Of a stretch of 64,000 bases of DNA, positions 39,358-49,800 are shown piece by piece. The stretch is from NCBI GenBank assembly GCA_000828835.1, contig AP014633.1, positions 868,001 through 932,000 on the forward strand, read 5' to 3'. The stretch comes from Thioploca ingrica. Lineage in GTDB: Bacteria; Pseudomonadota; Gammaproteobacteria; Beggiatoales; Beggiatoaceae. The notes beneath the pieces are model-generated. The model worked only from the letters and a program-made list of their open reading frames with translations, made no database searches and had not been told where the DNA came from. Position 1 is the stretch's first letter. Every line of letters begins with the position of its first letter. A program made the position numbers and the translations under genes.

Positions 39358-40178
39358 TAGAAATCCTCTCCTTGTAATACACAAGGGTTCATTTACTTAC
39401 CAAAAATAATCGTTACAAATGGGGTTAAATAATTACCAGTTAGTCACTATTACCTAAATACGGTTGGCCGTATTTATTAATTTAAATCGACCTAAAGAAA
39501 ATAACGTCAATTTCGTCTTTTCTTACCGAGAAAAACCATATATAGTTGAAAACTAATTTATTCGTATTAAATTAACTCAATGAGATTAACCTAAATAAAG
39601 TTAACATCTCATTCTATCGAACTATTAAGCAATAATAGTGCCACAAATATAATTTATTATTTTTATCAACTAATAAACCTTTTAACTTTATTGTTATCAT
39701 ATTATTACAGCCCCGTTTTTTAGATTAAGAAATCGCGCTTAACTTAGGGTTAAGTTAATATAGTTGTTGCTACTAAAATTGTTTATAACGGCTTTATTTT
39801 AAATCTGACGATAATATGACAGTTACTGTTTAGGGGTTGACAAAATGGACTTAAATTTAAAATCAACCATTATTTTGTTACCCATTATTAAAAAGGGTTT
39901 ATAACAAATTGATTTAATGAAATAGGCCCTTTGTCAAAGGAGGGAACTTCTTAAGTTGAGGGTAGTGAGGCTACACTCGCTACACCGAGAGAAATTATAG
40001 TTTGCCAATGGGATAAAGAAAAGAAACTAACCCAAAAGCAATAAGCTAAAAAAGCGGTTGCCTTGTCCATTTACATTAACTTAATGAAGTTTTTCTTTTA
40101 GCGGGTGAAAAATTCAATTTAAGTTGATGGATATGAACAAGGCATTTAATAACTAAGATTAAAAAATTATTGCCATCA
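39358..40178. other. Long gene-free region between hppA and the small secreted gene
   Basis: About 820 bp without a convincing gene. It contains a perfect dyad AAATACGG-TTGG-CCGTATTT (39456-39475), a second TTAACTTA-GGGT-TAAGTTAA (39739-39758), both operator-like in size, and at its left end the long hairpin listed at 40060-40143. The first dyad lies about 100 bp upstream of the small secreted gene and may act in its control. Otherwise it is AT-rich sequence in which I see nothing. Confidence 0.5.
40060..40143 (-). terminator. Long imperfect hairpin downstream of hppA
   Basis: The arms GCCTTGT-CAT...AACTTAA (from 40060) and TTTAAGTTGATGG...ACAAGGC (to 40143) pair over about 25 positions with few mismatches, around a ~20-base loop. 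Read on the minus strand it begins 36 bases past the hppA stop and is followed by AACCGCTTTTTT. It is probably the hppA terminator, though its length would also fit a small palindromic repeat element. Confidence 0.55.
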
Positions 40179-42254
40179 CTATAAAGGTAATAGTGGCACA
40201 ATTAACAAAGCGACAATGTTAATAATCTTGATCAGTGGATTAACCGCCGGTCCAGCAGTATCTTTGTACGGATCACCGACGGTATCGCCGGTGACGGCTG
40301 CTTTATGCGCGTCAGAGCCTTTACCACCATAGTGACCGTCTTCAATGTATTTTTTAGCATTATCCCAAGCACCACCACCGGTGGTCATGGAAATGGCTAC
40401 AAATAAGCCGGTGACGATGGTACCGAGTAGCAAACCACCTAATGCTTTTGGTCCTAAAGTGAGACCCACTATAATGGGAATTAAAACTGGCAGCAAGGAG
40501 GGAATCATCATTTCCTTAATAGCGGCTTTAGTCAACATATCGACGGCTTTACCATACTCAGGTTTAGCGGTTTTTTCCATAATGCCAACAATTTCTTTAA
40601 ATTGACGACGTACTTCAATCACGACACTTCCGGCCGCACGTCCAACCGCTTCCATTGCCATCGAACCAAATAAATACGGAATCATCCCACCGATGAATAA
40701 GCCAATGATAACCATTGGATCGGATAGATCAAACTTAGTTACTGCGGCTAAGGCATCTCCTTCCAAGCCTTTCGCATGGGCAAGCTGCTCTACTTTATGC
40801 GTGTAGTCCGCAAATAAGACTAAAGCAGCCAGACCGGCTGAGCCAATCGCATAACCTTTGGTGACCGCTTTCGTGGTATTGCCAACTGCATCCAGGGGAT
40901 CGGTAATTTTACGAATTTTATCATCTAATTCAGCCATTTCTGCAATACCACCCGCATTATCGGTTACTGGACCATAAGCATCTAAAGCCACGATAATTCC
41001 GGTCATGGATAACATGGCTGTTGCTGCAATGGCGATTCCGTACAATCCAGCTAATTCATGGGCACCCCAAATACTGGCACAAACGGCTAATACCGGTAAA
41101 GCCGTTGATTTCATAGAAATGCCTAAGCCAGCAATGATATTGGTGGCATGTCCGGTTGTAGATGCTTGAGCAATATGGCGCACGGGTTTGTATTCAGTAG
41201 CGGTATAATATTCCGTAATGACGACCATCAAAGCCGTTAATATCAAGCCGATAAGTGCGGCAGCGTAAATATGCGGCACCGAATAGACACCGTTACCGTC
41301 CATCAACCAGAAAATAATTGGATAGAAAGCAGCGGCAGCTATGGCACCAGCAACGATTAATCCTCGATAAAGGGCATTCATAATTTTGCCGCCTTCATGG
41401 GCTTTCACGAAGAAAGTACCAATGATAGAAGCAATAATGGAAATACCACCGAGTACGAGCGGTAATAGAAGTGCTTTGTTAGCGGCTTCCCCCGAAAAGG
41501 CTAAACCCGCGACTAACATGGTAGCGATAATGGTAACGGCGTAAGTTTCAAACAAGTCGGCGGCCATACCGGCACAGTCACCGACATTATCACCGACATT
41601 ATCCGCAATAACGGCTGGATTACGAGGATCATCTTCGGGAATACCGGCTTCAACTTTACCGACTAAGTCAGCGCCGACATCAGCACCTTTGGTAAAAATA
41701 CCACCCCCTAACCGAGCAAAAATGGAGATTAACGAACCACCAAAACCCAAGCCAACTAAGGGGCCTAAATCCACCACCGTTTGACCGGCTGGCAACATCG
41801 AATGTAATACCGCATAATAGCCAGCAACGCCCAGTAACCCCAGACCAACGACTAATAAGCCGGTAATCGCACCGCTACGAAAAGCGAGGGATAAGGCCGC
41901 ATTCAACCCCTCATGAGCGGCTTGAGCAGTACGGACATTAGCGCGCACTGAAATATTCATCCCAATATAGCCAGCGGCAGCAGAACAAATCGCGCCAATC
42001 GCAAAACCAATCGCCGTTAATTGACCTAAAAAATAGGCAATCACCGACCCGATCACGATACCGACAATTAAAATAGTCGTGTATTGGCGATTTAAATAAG
42101 CTTGTGCCCCTTCTTGAATCGCTTTAGCAATTTCCTGCATGCGCTCATTGCCGGCGGGCTTACTTAACACCCACCTGATGGAGACAATACCATAAAGTAG
42201 TGCTCCTATTGCACAGAGGAGTGCAATCCACAGTTCTATTGAAATACCTAACAT
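40179..42254 (-). CDS. hppA: Membrane-bound proton-translocating pyrophosphatase, K+-independent type
   Basis: HppA hydrolyses pyrophosphate and pumps H+ across a membrane. The 691-residue protein has about 16 membrane segments and the substrate-site motifs [42 protein letters not shown] and, near the end, [15 protein letters not shown]. At the residue that separates the two classes it has lysine ([14 protein letters not shown], Lys at about 462) where K+-dependent enzymes have alanine, so it should be K+-independent. In vacuolate sulfur bacteria such pumps have been proposed to energise the vacuole membrane. AAGGAG precedes the ATG. Single gene. Confidence 0.96.
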   Translation of the reverse strand: MLGISIELWIALLCAIGALLYGIVSIRWVLSKPAGNERMQEIAKAIQEGAQAYLNRQYTTILIVGIVIGSVIAYFLGQLTAIGFAIGAICSAAAGYIGMNISVRANVRTAQAAHEGLNAALSLAFRSGAITGLLVVGLGLLGVAGYYAVLHSMLPAGQTVVDLGPLVGLGFGGSLISIFARLGGGIFTKGADVGADLVGKVEAGIPEDDPRNPAVIADNVGDNVGDCAGMAADLFETYAVTIIATMLVAGLAFSGEAANKALLLPLVLGGISIIASIIGTFFVKAHEGGKIMNALYRGLIVAGAIAAAAFYPIIFWLMDGNGVYSVPHIYAAALIGLILTALMVVITEYYTATEYKPVRHIAQASTTGHATNIIAGLGISMKSTALPVLAVCASIWGAHELAGLYGIAIAATAMLSMTGIIVALDAYGPVTDNAGGIAEMAELDDKIRKITDPLDAVGNTTKAVTKGYAIGSAGLAALVLFADYTHKVEQLAHAKGLEGDALAAVTKFDLSDPMVIIGLFIGGMIPYLFGSMAMEAVGRAAGSVVIEVRRQFKEIVGIMEKTAKPEYGKAVDMLTKAAIKEMMIPSLLPVLIPIIVGLTLGPKALGGLLLGTIVTGLFVAISMTTGGGAWDNAKKYIEDGHYGGKGSDAHKAAVTGDTVGDPYKDTAGPAVNPLIKIINIVALLIVPLLPL

Positions 42255-42834
42255 AATTAGTTATTCTCCTTAAAAATTAAGTCAAAATTTATTGTTATCA
42301 ACCAATGACTAATACAGCTTTTTGGGCTATGGCAGTCATCCTGATTACCATCGGACGGGTGGTCCAGTTTTCATGAGGGCTGGTTAGGCGATCAGCCGCT
42401 AGATAACTCGATGCTCAAATAGCTTGTTAACTCACGCTTCCATAAAACGCGAACTCGTTCAACGGTGCATTCAAAAAAAGATAGGGGTAGAAAGTCAAAG
42501 CGGAAGTGCGATATCAACCCATTGGGAATGTTTGAGTCAATCATTATACACATGAGCGTCTTTGCTGAAAGTGTGAGAACGAGATAATATCAATCCTTGA
42601 ACATTAAGAGGAATTCATTGTACCAAATTTATGCTTGTGTGCCATCACACTTATCCATACTTTTTGAATAATCACTCACTCAACTGAATATCAAGATAAG
42701 TATTGAGAAGCTCAGTTTTATCGTTATTGAAACTCTGTCATAATAATTATTTTCAGCTAAACTTAAGTAATAATAAGATCCACATTGTTAACCTTCATTC
42801 TTAAGCTAATTTAAGAATACCATAGGGAGTCTTT
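42255..42834. other. 580-bp divergent region with a GC-richer, ORF-free island
   Basis: It separates hppA (minus) from the lipoprotein gene (plus). The stretch 42320-42545 is clearly richer in G/C than its flanks and holds short hairpins (GGCTG-GTTAGGCGAT-CAGCC around 42378-42397; GGAC/GTCC near 42353-42365). No frame stays open for long; two minus-strand frames give protein-like pieces broken by stops, so a decayed gene or a structured leader RNA of hppA are both possible. I could not match it to a known riboswitch. Confidence 0.4.
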
Positions 42835-43299
42835 ATGAAGATTAAATTGATTCATTCTATTTTAATAATTAATTTATTTTTAGTCGCTTGTGGCAGTGAA
42901 ATGATGCCCTCTAAACAAACCACCGGCGCTGTTATCGGTGGTCTGGGTGGTGGTATTGCGGGTTCGCAGATTGGGAAAGGTAGAGGACGAGATGTGGCTA
43001 TGGTAGTCGGTACTTTATTGGGTGCCGCTCTGGGTGGTTCGATAGGTTCTTCTATGGATCAAACTGACGTGTTGCGTACCCAACAGGCTTTGAGTTATAA
43101 CCGTACCGGTCAACAGGTGTCATGGCAAAATCCGGATACCCAAGCACAATATACCGTCACCCCCACCAACACTTTTAGAAATAATTCTGGTCAAGATTGT
43201 CGTAGTTACACCACCGTTGCTGTTATTGAGGGTAAACGAGAAGAGTTGCATGGGACAGCTTGTCGTCAACCTGATGGTACTTGGAAAGCCAGTAACTAA
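42835..43299 (+). CDS. Glycine-zipper surface lipoprotein (17-kDa antigen family)
   Basis: The 154-residue product has a lipoprotein signal with lipobox LVAC (Cys19), then a glycine-zipper segment (AVIGGLGGGIAGSQIGKGRG, then GTLLGAALGGSIGSSMD) and a C-terminal domain with QALSYNRTGQQVSW and CRSYTTVAVIEGKREELHGTAC, two cysteines that may pair. This matches the rickettsial 17-kDa surface antigen/RT0821-type family. It should be anchored in the outer membrane. AGGGAG lies 5-6 bases before the ATG. Own promoter and terminator, so monocistronic. Confidence 0.85.
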   Translation: MKIKLIHSILIINLFLVACGSEMMPSKQTTGAVIGGLGGGIAGSQIGKGRGRDVAMVVGTLLGAALGGSIGSSMDQTDVLRTQQALSYNRTGQQVSWQNPDTQAQYTVTPTNTFRNNSGQDCRSYTTVAVIEGKREELHGTACRQPDGTWKASN

Positions 43300-43317
43300 A
43301 TTTCTCAAACAATACGA

Positions 43318-43357
43318 GCGACTTGTTCAGTTTACATTAACAGGTCGCTTTAAACTA
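43318..43357 (+). terminator. Rho-independent terminator of the lipoprotein gene
   Basis: GCGACTTGTT (43318-43327) pairs with AACAGGTCGC (43339-43348), ten pairs with one G-U, followed by TTTAAACT. It starts 19 bases after the stop codon. Confidence 0.7.
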
Positions 43358-43518
43358 TCTGGGTACCAGATGAGCTAATTTCTGGGGTGATAATAATATT
43401 ACCAGCCGGAATAAAATTTATTATTTTAGACAGCGAATAATTTATAGCTTACCGATTCTTTTTTCTTAAAAACTATTAATTTACTTAACAGTTATTAACC
43501 GCCACTATAAAACAGCAA

Positions 43519-43623
43519 GCGTAGCAAGCGTAGGGTGGATAAGGCGCCAGCCGCCATCCACCTTCATCAACTCCAAAAAATAAGGTGTATGACGCTTCGC
43601 TTATACACCCTACGCGGGCTACG
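43519..43623. repeat. Composite palindromic (REP-like) repeat
   Basis: GCGTAGGGTG (43528-43537) and CACCCTACGC (43606-43615) form an outer stem. Inside are two more hairpins: GGTGGAT/ATCCACC (43534-43562) and GGTGTAT/ATACACC (43584-43609), the latter with a GCTTCGC-type loop. Repeats of the GTAGGGTG type are scattered in gaps of many Beggiatoa-like and cyanobacterial genomes. It occupies the middle of the 516-bp gap between the lipoprotein and the giant protein; the remainder of that gap is AT-rich and shows nothing else. Confidence 0.7.
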
Positions 43624-43815
43624 GTTAAGAAACGAGATTTTCTAAAAGTAACCCCAATTAGAATAATTTGATGTTAATCTTTTTCATGAAGGGTACATCA
43701 AATACCCTGCTCACCTTATTTAGGGTTTAACTCCACATTTCTTCACCATTAAAATTAAAAATAACTAAGAATAAAAAATTTTACTGGTAAAGGAGTAAAC
43801 AGGTTTATAAGTAAA

Positions 43816-46800
43816 ATGATTACCGAAAGTAGGATCCTATTTTCAGGGTTTATTCTATCCCTGATGTTAGCTCACTCAATGAGTTATGCTAATACGCCTC
43901 CCATTGCCGGCTTTGGCTATACTTTAGGTTTTGATGGTAACCCCAAAGAGTGGTATGTTTTAACTGATGAAGTGTCTCACTTAACCCTAAAAAAGCAAGT
44001 CACTATAGAAGTTTGGTTTAAAACGACTGATAAAGAAAATAATCAAATCTTGGTTGAACTCGAAAATCAAATTAACGCCAACACGTGGGAATCTACTATC
44101 GAACTCGCGGTTGAAAACGAGGGACGAGTACGTGCCAGTGCCCGTTCATCTAAAGGCTGGACCAACGTTATCTCGGCTTCAGCCGGACCTTTTGTAAGCG
44201 ATGGTTTATGGCATCATGCGGTTGGCATTGTTAGTAAGCAAGCTGTCAGTTTGTATATTGATGGACAATTTATTCATTCCGAAAAAGGGATGTCTAAAGA
44301 GGAAACTGATTTAAAAGATAATTTTTTCATTCGATTAGGCAACGATAAAAAGGATGAACGACCTTTTAGTGGACAAATCGATGAAGTTCGGATTTGGGAT
44401 ATTGCCCGCAGTGAAGAAGACCTCAAAGCCACCCGCTATAAAATTTTACCCAATAATGAACCCGGGTTAGTGGCTTATTTTAATTTTGATGAAGGAACTG
44501 GAGAACAAGTTTATGATAAAGTTAACAGTTGGGTGGGTCATTTCAATAATGGCAGCGGTTTAATCTTTTGGGGTATTTCTGACTTAGACGCTTTTCCTAT
44601 CACTGTTCATGAAGATACCGTTTTTAACGGAGTGTTACCCGCTTATGATACGGATGGTGATACGCTCAATTACCGTATTATTGATAACAGTAGCAATGGA
44701 ACGGTTCAACTCGATCCCAACGGTAGTTTCATTTATACACCTTATTCAAATGTTTATGGTTCAGATAGCTTTAGTTATCAGGTAAATGACAGTCAGGCTG
44801 ATTCCAATCTGGCCAAAGTTCAAATTGTTATAGAGGGTGTCAATGACGCACCGCATTTTCTAGCCGCTGATCCGCCGGTGATCAATGAAAATGCCGGGGC
44901 ACAACTTATCCAGCATTGGGCAGAATTCAATCCTGGAGCCAGTAACGAATCTGAACAACAAGTTAATTCTTATCTCGTTACTGAAATCAGTAATAGTAGT
45001 TTATTTGTACAAGAACCCACCCTCGATGTCAATGGGAATCTTTATTATACGCCGGCGCCGAATAGGTACGGAACTTCCACTTTTCAGGTGACAGTTAAAG
45101 ATAATGGTAGTATTGAGTATGGCGGGAACAATCTCTCTCCACCACAAACCTTTGCTATTCAAGTTAGACCTATTGCCTCTACACCCACAGTCAGTTCGGC
45201 AGTAACCCAGGAAGATGTTCAAACCACTCAGGGATTAATCATTGATCCTCAAGGTGATCTTTCAATTACTCATTTCAAAATTAATCATATTATCGGTGGT
45301 ACTTTATTTCAAAGCAATGGTATCACACCCATTAAAGACAATGAATTTATCACCGTTGCTCAAGGCAATGTCGGTCTTCGCTTTACGCCAACACCTAACC
45401 GATTTGGTCAAGCCAGTTTTGCTATCCAAGCCGCTACTGGTAATCATGATAATGACTTAGGAGGTGATATTGTCCAAGCGAGTATTACTATTCAACCGGT
45501 GGCTGATGATCCCACTATCACGCCAGCGAGTACGGTAGAAGGTGCTCAAACGACGCAGGGCTTAGTTATTTCGCGTCATCCAGCGGATGGTGGGGAAGTT
45601 ACTCATTTTAAAATGACCCAAATAACTAACGGTACTTTGTTTTACCACGATGGCATAACACCGATTCATGAGGGTAACTTTATTACTTTTGCTCAAGGTC
45701 AAGCTGGGCTTAAATTCACCCCAACTTCAGTAGCCGCTGGTTATTTCCAAGTACAGGCGGCGATAAGCAACCAGGATAGCGGTTTAGGCGGTCTTCCGAT
45801 CACTGCTACGATTCAGGTCAGTTCCGTTAATAAACCGCCGATTCTTAATGAGATTGGTAATAAAACGGTTTCTCTTGGTCAATTACTTGATTTCAAAGCC
45901 ACTGCTTCTGATCCAGATATTCCGGCGCAAAATTTAACCTTTAGTCTAGTAAACGCACCGGTCGGCGCGATTATCGATTCCAAAACTGGCCATTTTATTT
46001 GGACACCGACCACCAACGGCGTTTTTGAAGTAACCGTCATGGTGACTGATGATGGCACGAACCCAAATAATCTGAGTGATAGTGAAACAATAATGATTAA
46101 AGTGACCACTGCGCCAGTACTAGAACCGATTGCTAAACAAGTGGTACCAATTGAAACAACCGTCGCTTTCACGGCTAAAGCCACTTATCCCGGTCATGAA
46201 CCGCTGGTTTTCAGTTTGGTTGAACCACCAGGAGGAGCGAGTATCGATCAAAAAACCGGCGAGTTTATTTGGACACCGGTTCAAATCGGCACGGTTAATA
46301 TCACCATTCGAGTAACTGAGCCAATTGGTAATCTGAGTACCGAAGCAACTGTCCCAATAACGATTATGCCAGTCACAACGAGGCTCGAATTAAATTTAGA
46401 CAGTGTAGCGATTTTCCAAAAGGGTACTTTGAAAGTCAGTGGTCAGTTGCAGCTATTTCCGAGCCTCAGTGTCAAAAAAGATCTCATTATTCAACTGACT
46501 ATGACTGCACCAGATGGTCAGGTAATCACTAAAACCACCGCCACTGCTGAAAGTGGTGAATATACTTTTACGGATTTATCGGGGTTTGACCAACTCGGAC
46601 GATATATTTTCCAAGCGACTTTTGCAGGTATCAACACCGTGTTGGCTTCGCAATCAGCACCACAGTCACTGGTAGTCAGTGCGTTAGCCGGTTATGCGGT
46701 GCTCATTCAAGGACGAATTGCCGATGGCAGTGGGATGGAATCCTATAACAAATCTTTAAATCGGGTTTATCAACACTTAAAAGATCGTCACTTTATCGAT

Positions 46801-49800
46801 CAAAATATTGACTATTTTAACTACTCCCTGGAACAAGCTGGCGTAGATGCTATTCCAACTAAAGCAGATATAGCCACCACTTTGCAACAATTACCTCAAC
46901 GCTTAAACGCTAATCCAGCACCACTCTATCTGGTCATGATTGATCATGGCGATTTAGCCGGTCAATTTTATTTAGATAATGGGAATGGCGAAAAAATAAC
47001 GCCCAGCGAATTAAACACCTGGTTAACTCAATTAGAACAAGCTTTAACACCGCAAGCGTTAGCACAACCCCGAATTATTATGGTCGGTTCTTGTTATTCG
47101 GGTAGTTTATTACCGGTGTTATCCGCACCGGGGCGAGTGATTATCACCAGTACTGCGCCAGGAGAAGAATCTTATAAAGGCCCTAAAGAACCGGATGAAA
47201 TTCGGAGTGGTGAATTTTTTGTCGAAGCTTTATTTGCGCATTTAGGCAAAGGTCGATCGTTAAAAACGGCTTTTGAATTAGCGACTGCGAGTACTGAAGC
47301 CTTTACGCGGATAAATGATTCTGCTGCGGTTAATCCCTGGTTTCAAGACAAAGCTGCTCAGCATCCGTTACTGGATGATGATGGTGATAAACACGGTCAT
47401 CATCTGCTGTATAGCGGTGCTGATGGTGGTCAAGTTGAACCTATTTACTTAGGTCTAGGTACCAAATATGATGAATATGCTGATCACAATCCCGCCGAAA
47501 TCTGGACAGTGACACCGCATTTACAATTAGGACTGCTAGAAACTTCAGCTAATCTATTTGCCATCGTTAACCATCCAGAGCGAGTGAAAGAGGGGCAAGT
47601 GATCGTTGACATTCGCCCCCCCTCATTACAATTGAGTACGAATGGAACCGAACAAACTGAACAACTCGAAATTCAACAGTTAGCAAGAACTTACTTAACT
47701 CTAACTGAGGGTAATCGCTTTACCGGTCATTTTGATCAATTTGAAGAAGTGGGTCAATACGAGATTTTTTACTCGGTCAGAGATAAGCTCACCGGAGAAC
47801 TTTCACCCTTGTACTCTTCAGTGGTCTATAAAGCGAAAATCGGTAACCAACCTCCTCAGCCATTTAAATTGTACACGCCCAAAGAGGGTCAAAAAACCGC
47901 AACGACTTTGATATTAGATTGGGAAAATACGTTCGATCCAGAAGGCGATACGGTCAGCTATACCTTGATTATCGCCACAGATCCCAAATTTAATCAGGAA
48001 GTGTATCGTCAAACTCAATCAATTTCTATGGCTTATGTCAATCGAAATACGTTCATTCGGGATCCCCTCAACCCTAATAAACGGGGTTTACGCGACGGCA
48101 CCACTTATTTTTGGAAAGTACAAGCGCTTGATAAATATGGCGCCATGGCAGAAAGTACGACTTTTTCCTTTCAAACCAACAATACCAATGCCCCACCTAG
48201 CCTAGCGAGTATCCAAATCTTTAGTGCGATTAACTTTATTTCCTTGGAAAATGCTCGCCTCGATTTTTGGCAAGTCGATGAATTTGGCCATTTAATTTTA
48301 GATGAGTTGGGTAATCCGCTTCCCCTGGAACAACCGCCGCTGCTGTACCAAGATCAAGGCTTCTATAACTTGTTATTGCCTTATGGTAGACGTCGAGCCA
48401 CTATTCAGCTAGCGGGTTACCAATCTCAAGACATTGAACTGGATACGGAGAGCGGAGCAACGACGCTTAATGTGGCAATGACACCCATCGGTGGCAATTT
48501 AGTTAATCATGGTCAACTGCAATTTGCGGTAGCTCAAACGACTTTGGCGGAAAATCGCGGTGAAGTTGATTTGATTGTTAACCGAGTGGGTGGCGATGAC
48601 GGTGAAGTGAGCGTATCGTACGATACCTTGGCTGGAGAGGCAACGGCAGCCAGTGATTATTTACTAACGCCAGGAAAGTTAACGTGGTCTGATAAAGACA
48701 GTCGTTCTCAAAAAATACCCCTCACTATCCTTGACGACGACCAATTTGAAGGAAATGAGTCTTTTACCCTGATTTTACACACACCAACGGGTGGTGCCAG
48801 TTTAGGAACCAATGCTCAATTAGTGATTACCATTCTCGATAATGAAGTAGCCACAGATAAGGCGACGATTAGCACTCCATCTAAACCACCGAGCAACGAT
48901 TCTGTCAACGAAACCAGCCCAACTGATAAACACCAAGCCGGTACTCTTCAATTTCTCGCCACCACTTATTATGTCAATGAAGGAATTGGCCCCGTGACTG
49001 CTTTTACGGTTACTCGGAATGGGGGTAGTGAGGGTGCGGTTACGGTTCAATATACGATAACTGACGAAGGTACAGCGAATATCGGTTTGGATTATCTCGG
49101 TGGTATTGGGATATTATCTTGGGCTGATGGTGACAATACCCCTAAAGCCATTGATTTGACTCTCGTCGATGATCAATTAATAGAAGATCCAGAAACGATT
49201 CAACTCCGCCTCGAAAACCCCACCGGTGGAGCTACACTAGGTCTTTATCAATCAGCGACTTTAATTATTACTGACAATGATAAAATGTCTGAAGTAATAG
49301 CACCGATTGATGAAATCGCTCAGCTACAATTTACTTCACCGATCTATTGGAGCAAAAAAGAAGATAAATCTGCGGAATTGAGCGTCACCCGAACGGGAAG
49401 TTCTAAAGGCGAAATTTCAGTACAGTATGTTGCTACCGTCAACAGCACCGCGACGGCGGGAGAAGATTACCTTGGCGGGAGTGGCACACTGCATTGGTCA
49501 GCGGGTGATGAGCAAGCGAAAACTTTTACCATCAGCTTGCTAGATGATGACTATGCGGATGAAAAATTTATCCATATCATCCTGTTTAAACCAACGGGTA
49601 CGGCTCAACTGGGGACACCCAGCGAGACTATCTTGGTTATTCAAGACCAGGATAAGGACAATCATCTTAATCAACCCCCTCCTGCCAGCATACAATTTAT
49701 TAAACCGGCTGATGTCGTCAATGAGCAAAGCCACGAAATCCTCATCACAGTTATGCATACTGGCGAGAATACCGAACCCATTACAGTCAACTATGAAACC

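Noticed and set aside
42255..42834. Fluoride (crcB) or other riboswitch upstream of hppA
   Set aside because: The conserved GGxGATG...CTCC-type elements could not be placed, and the dominant hairpins pair differently. I keep only the neutral statement that the island is structured.
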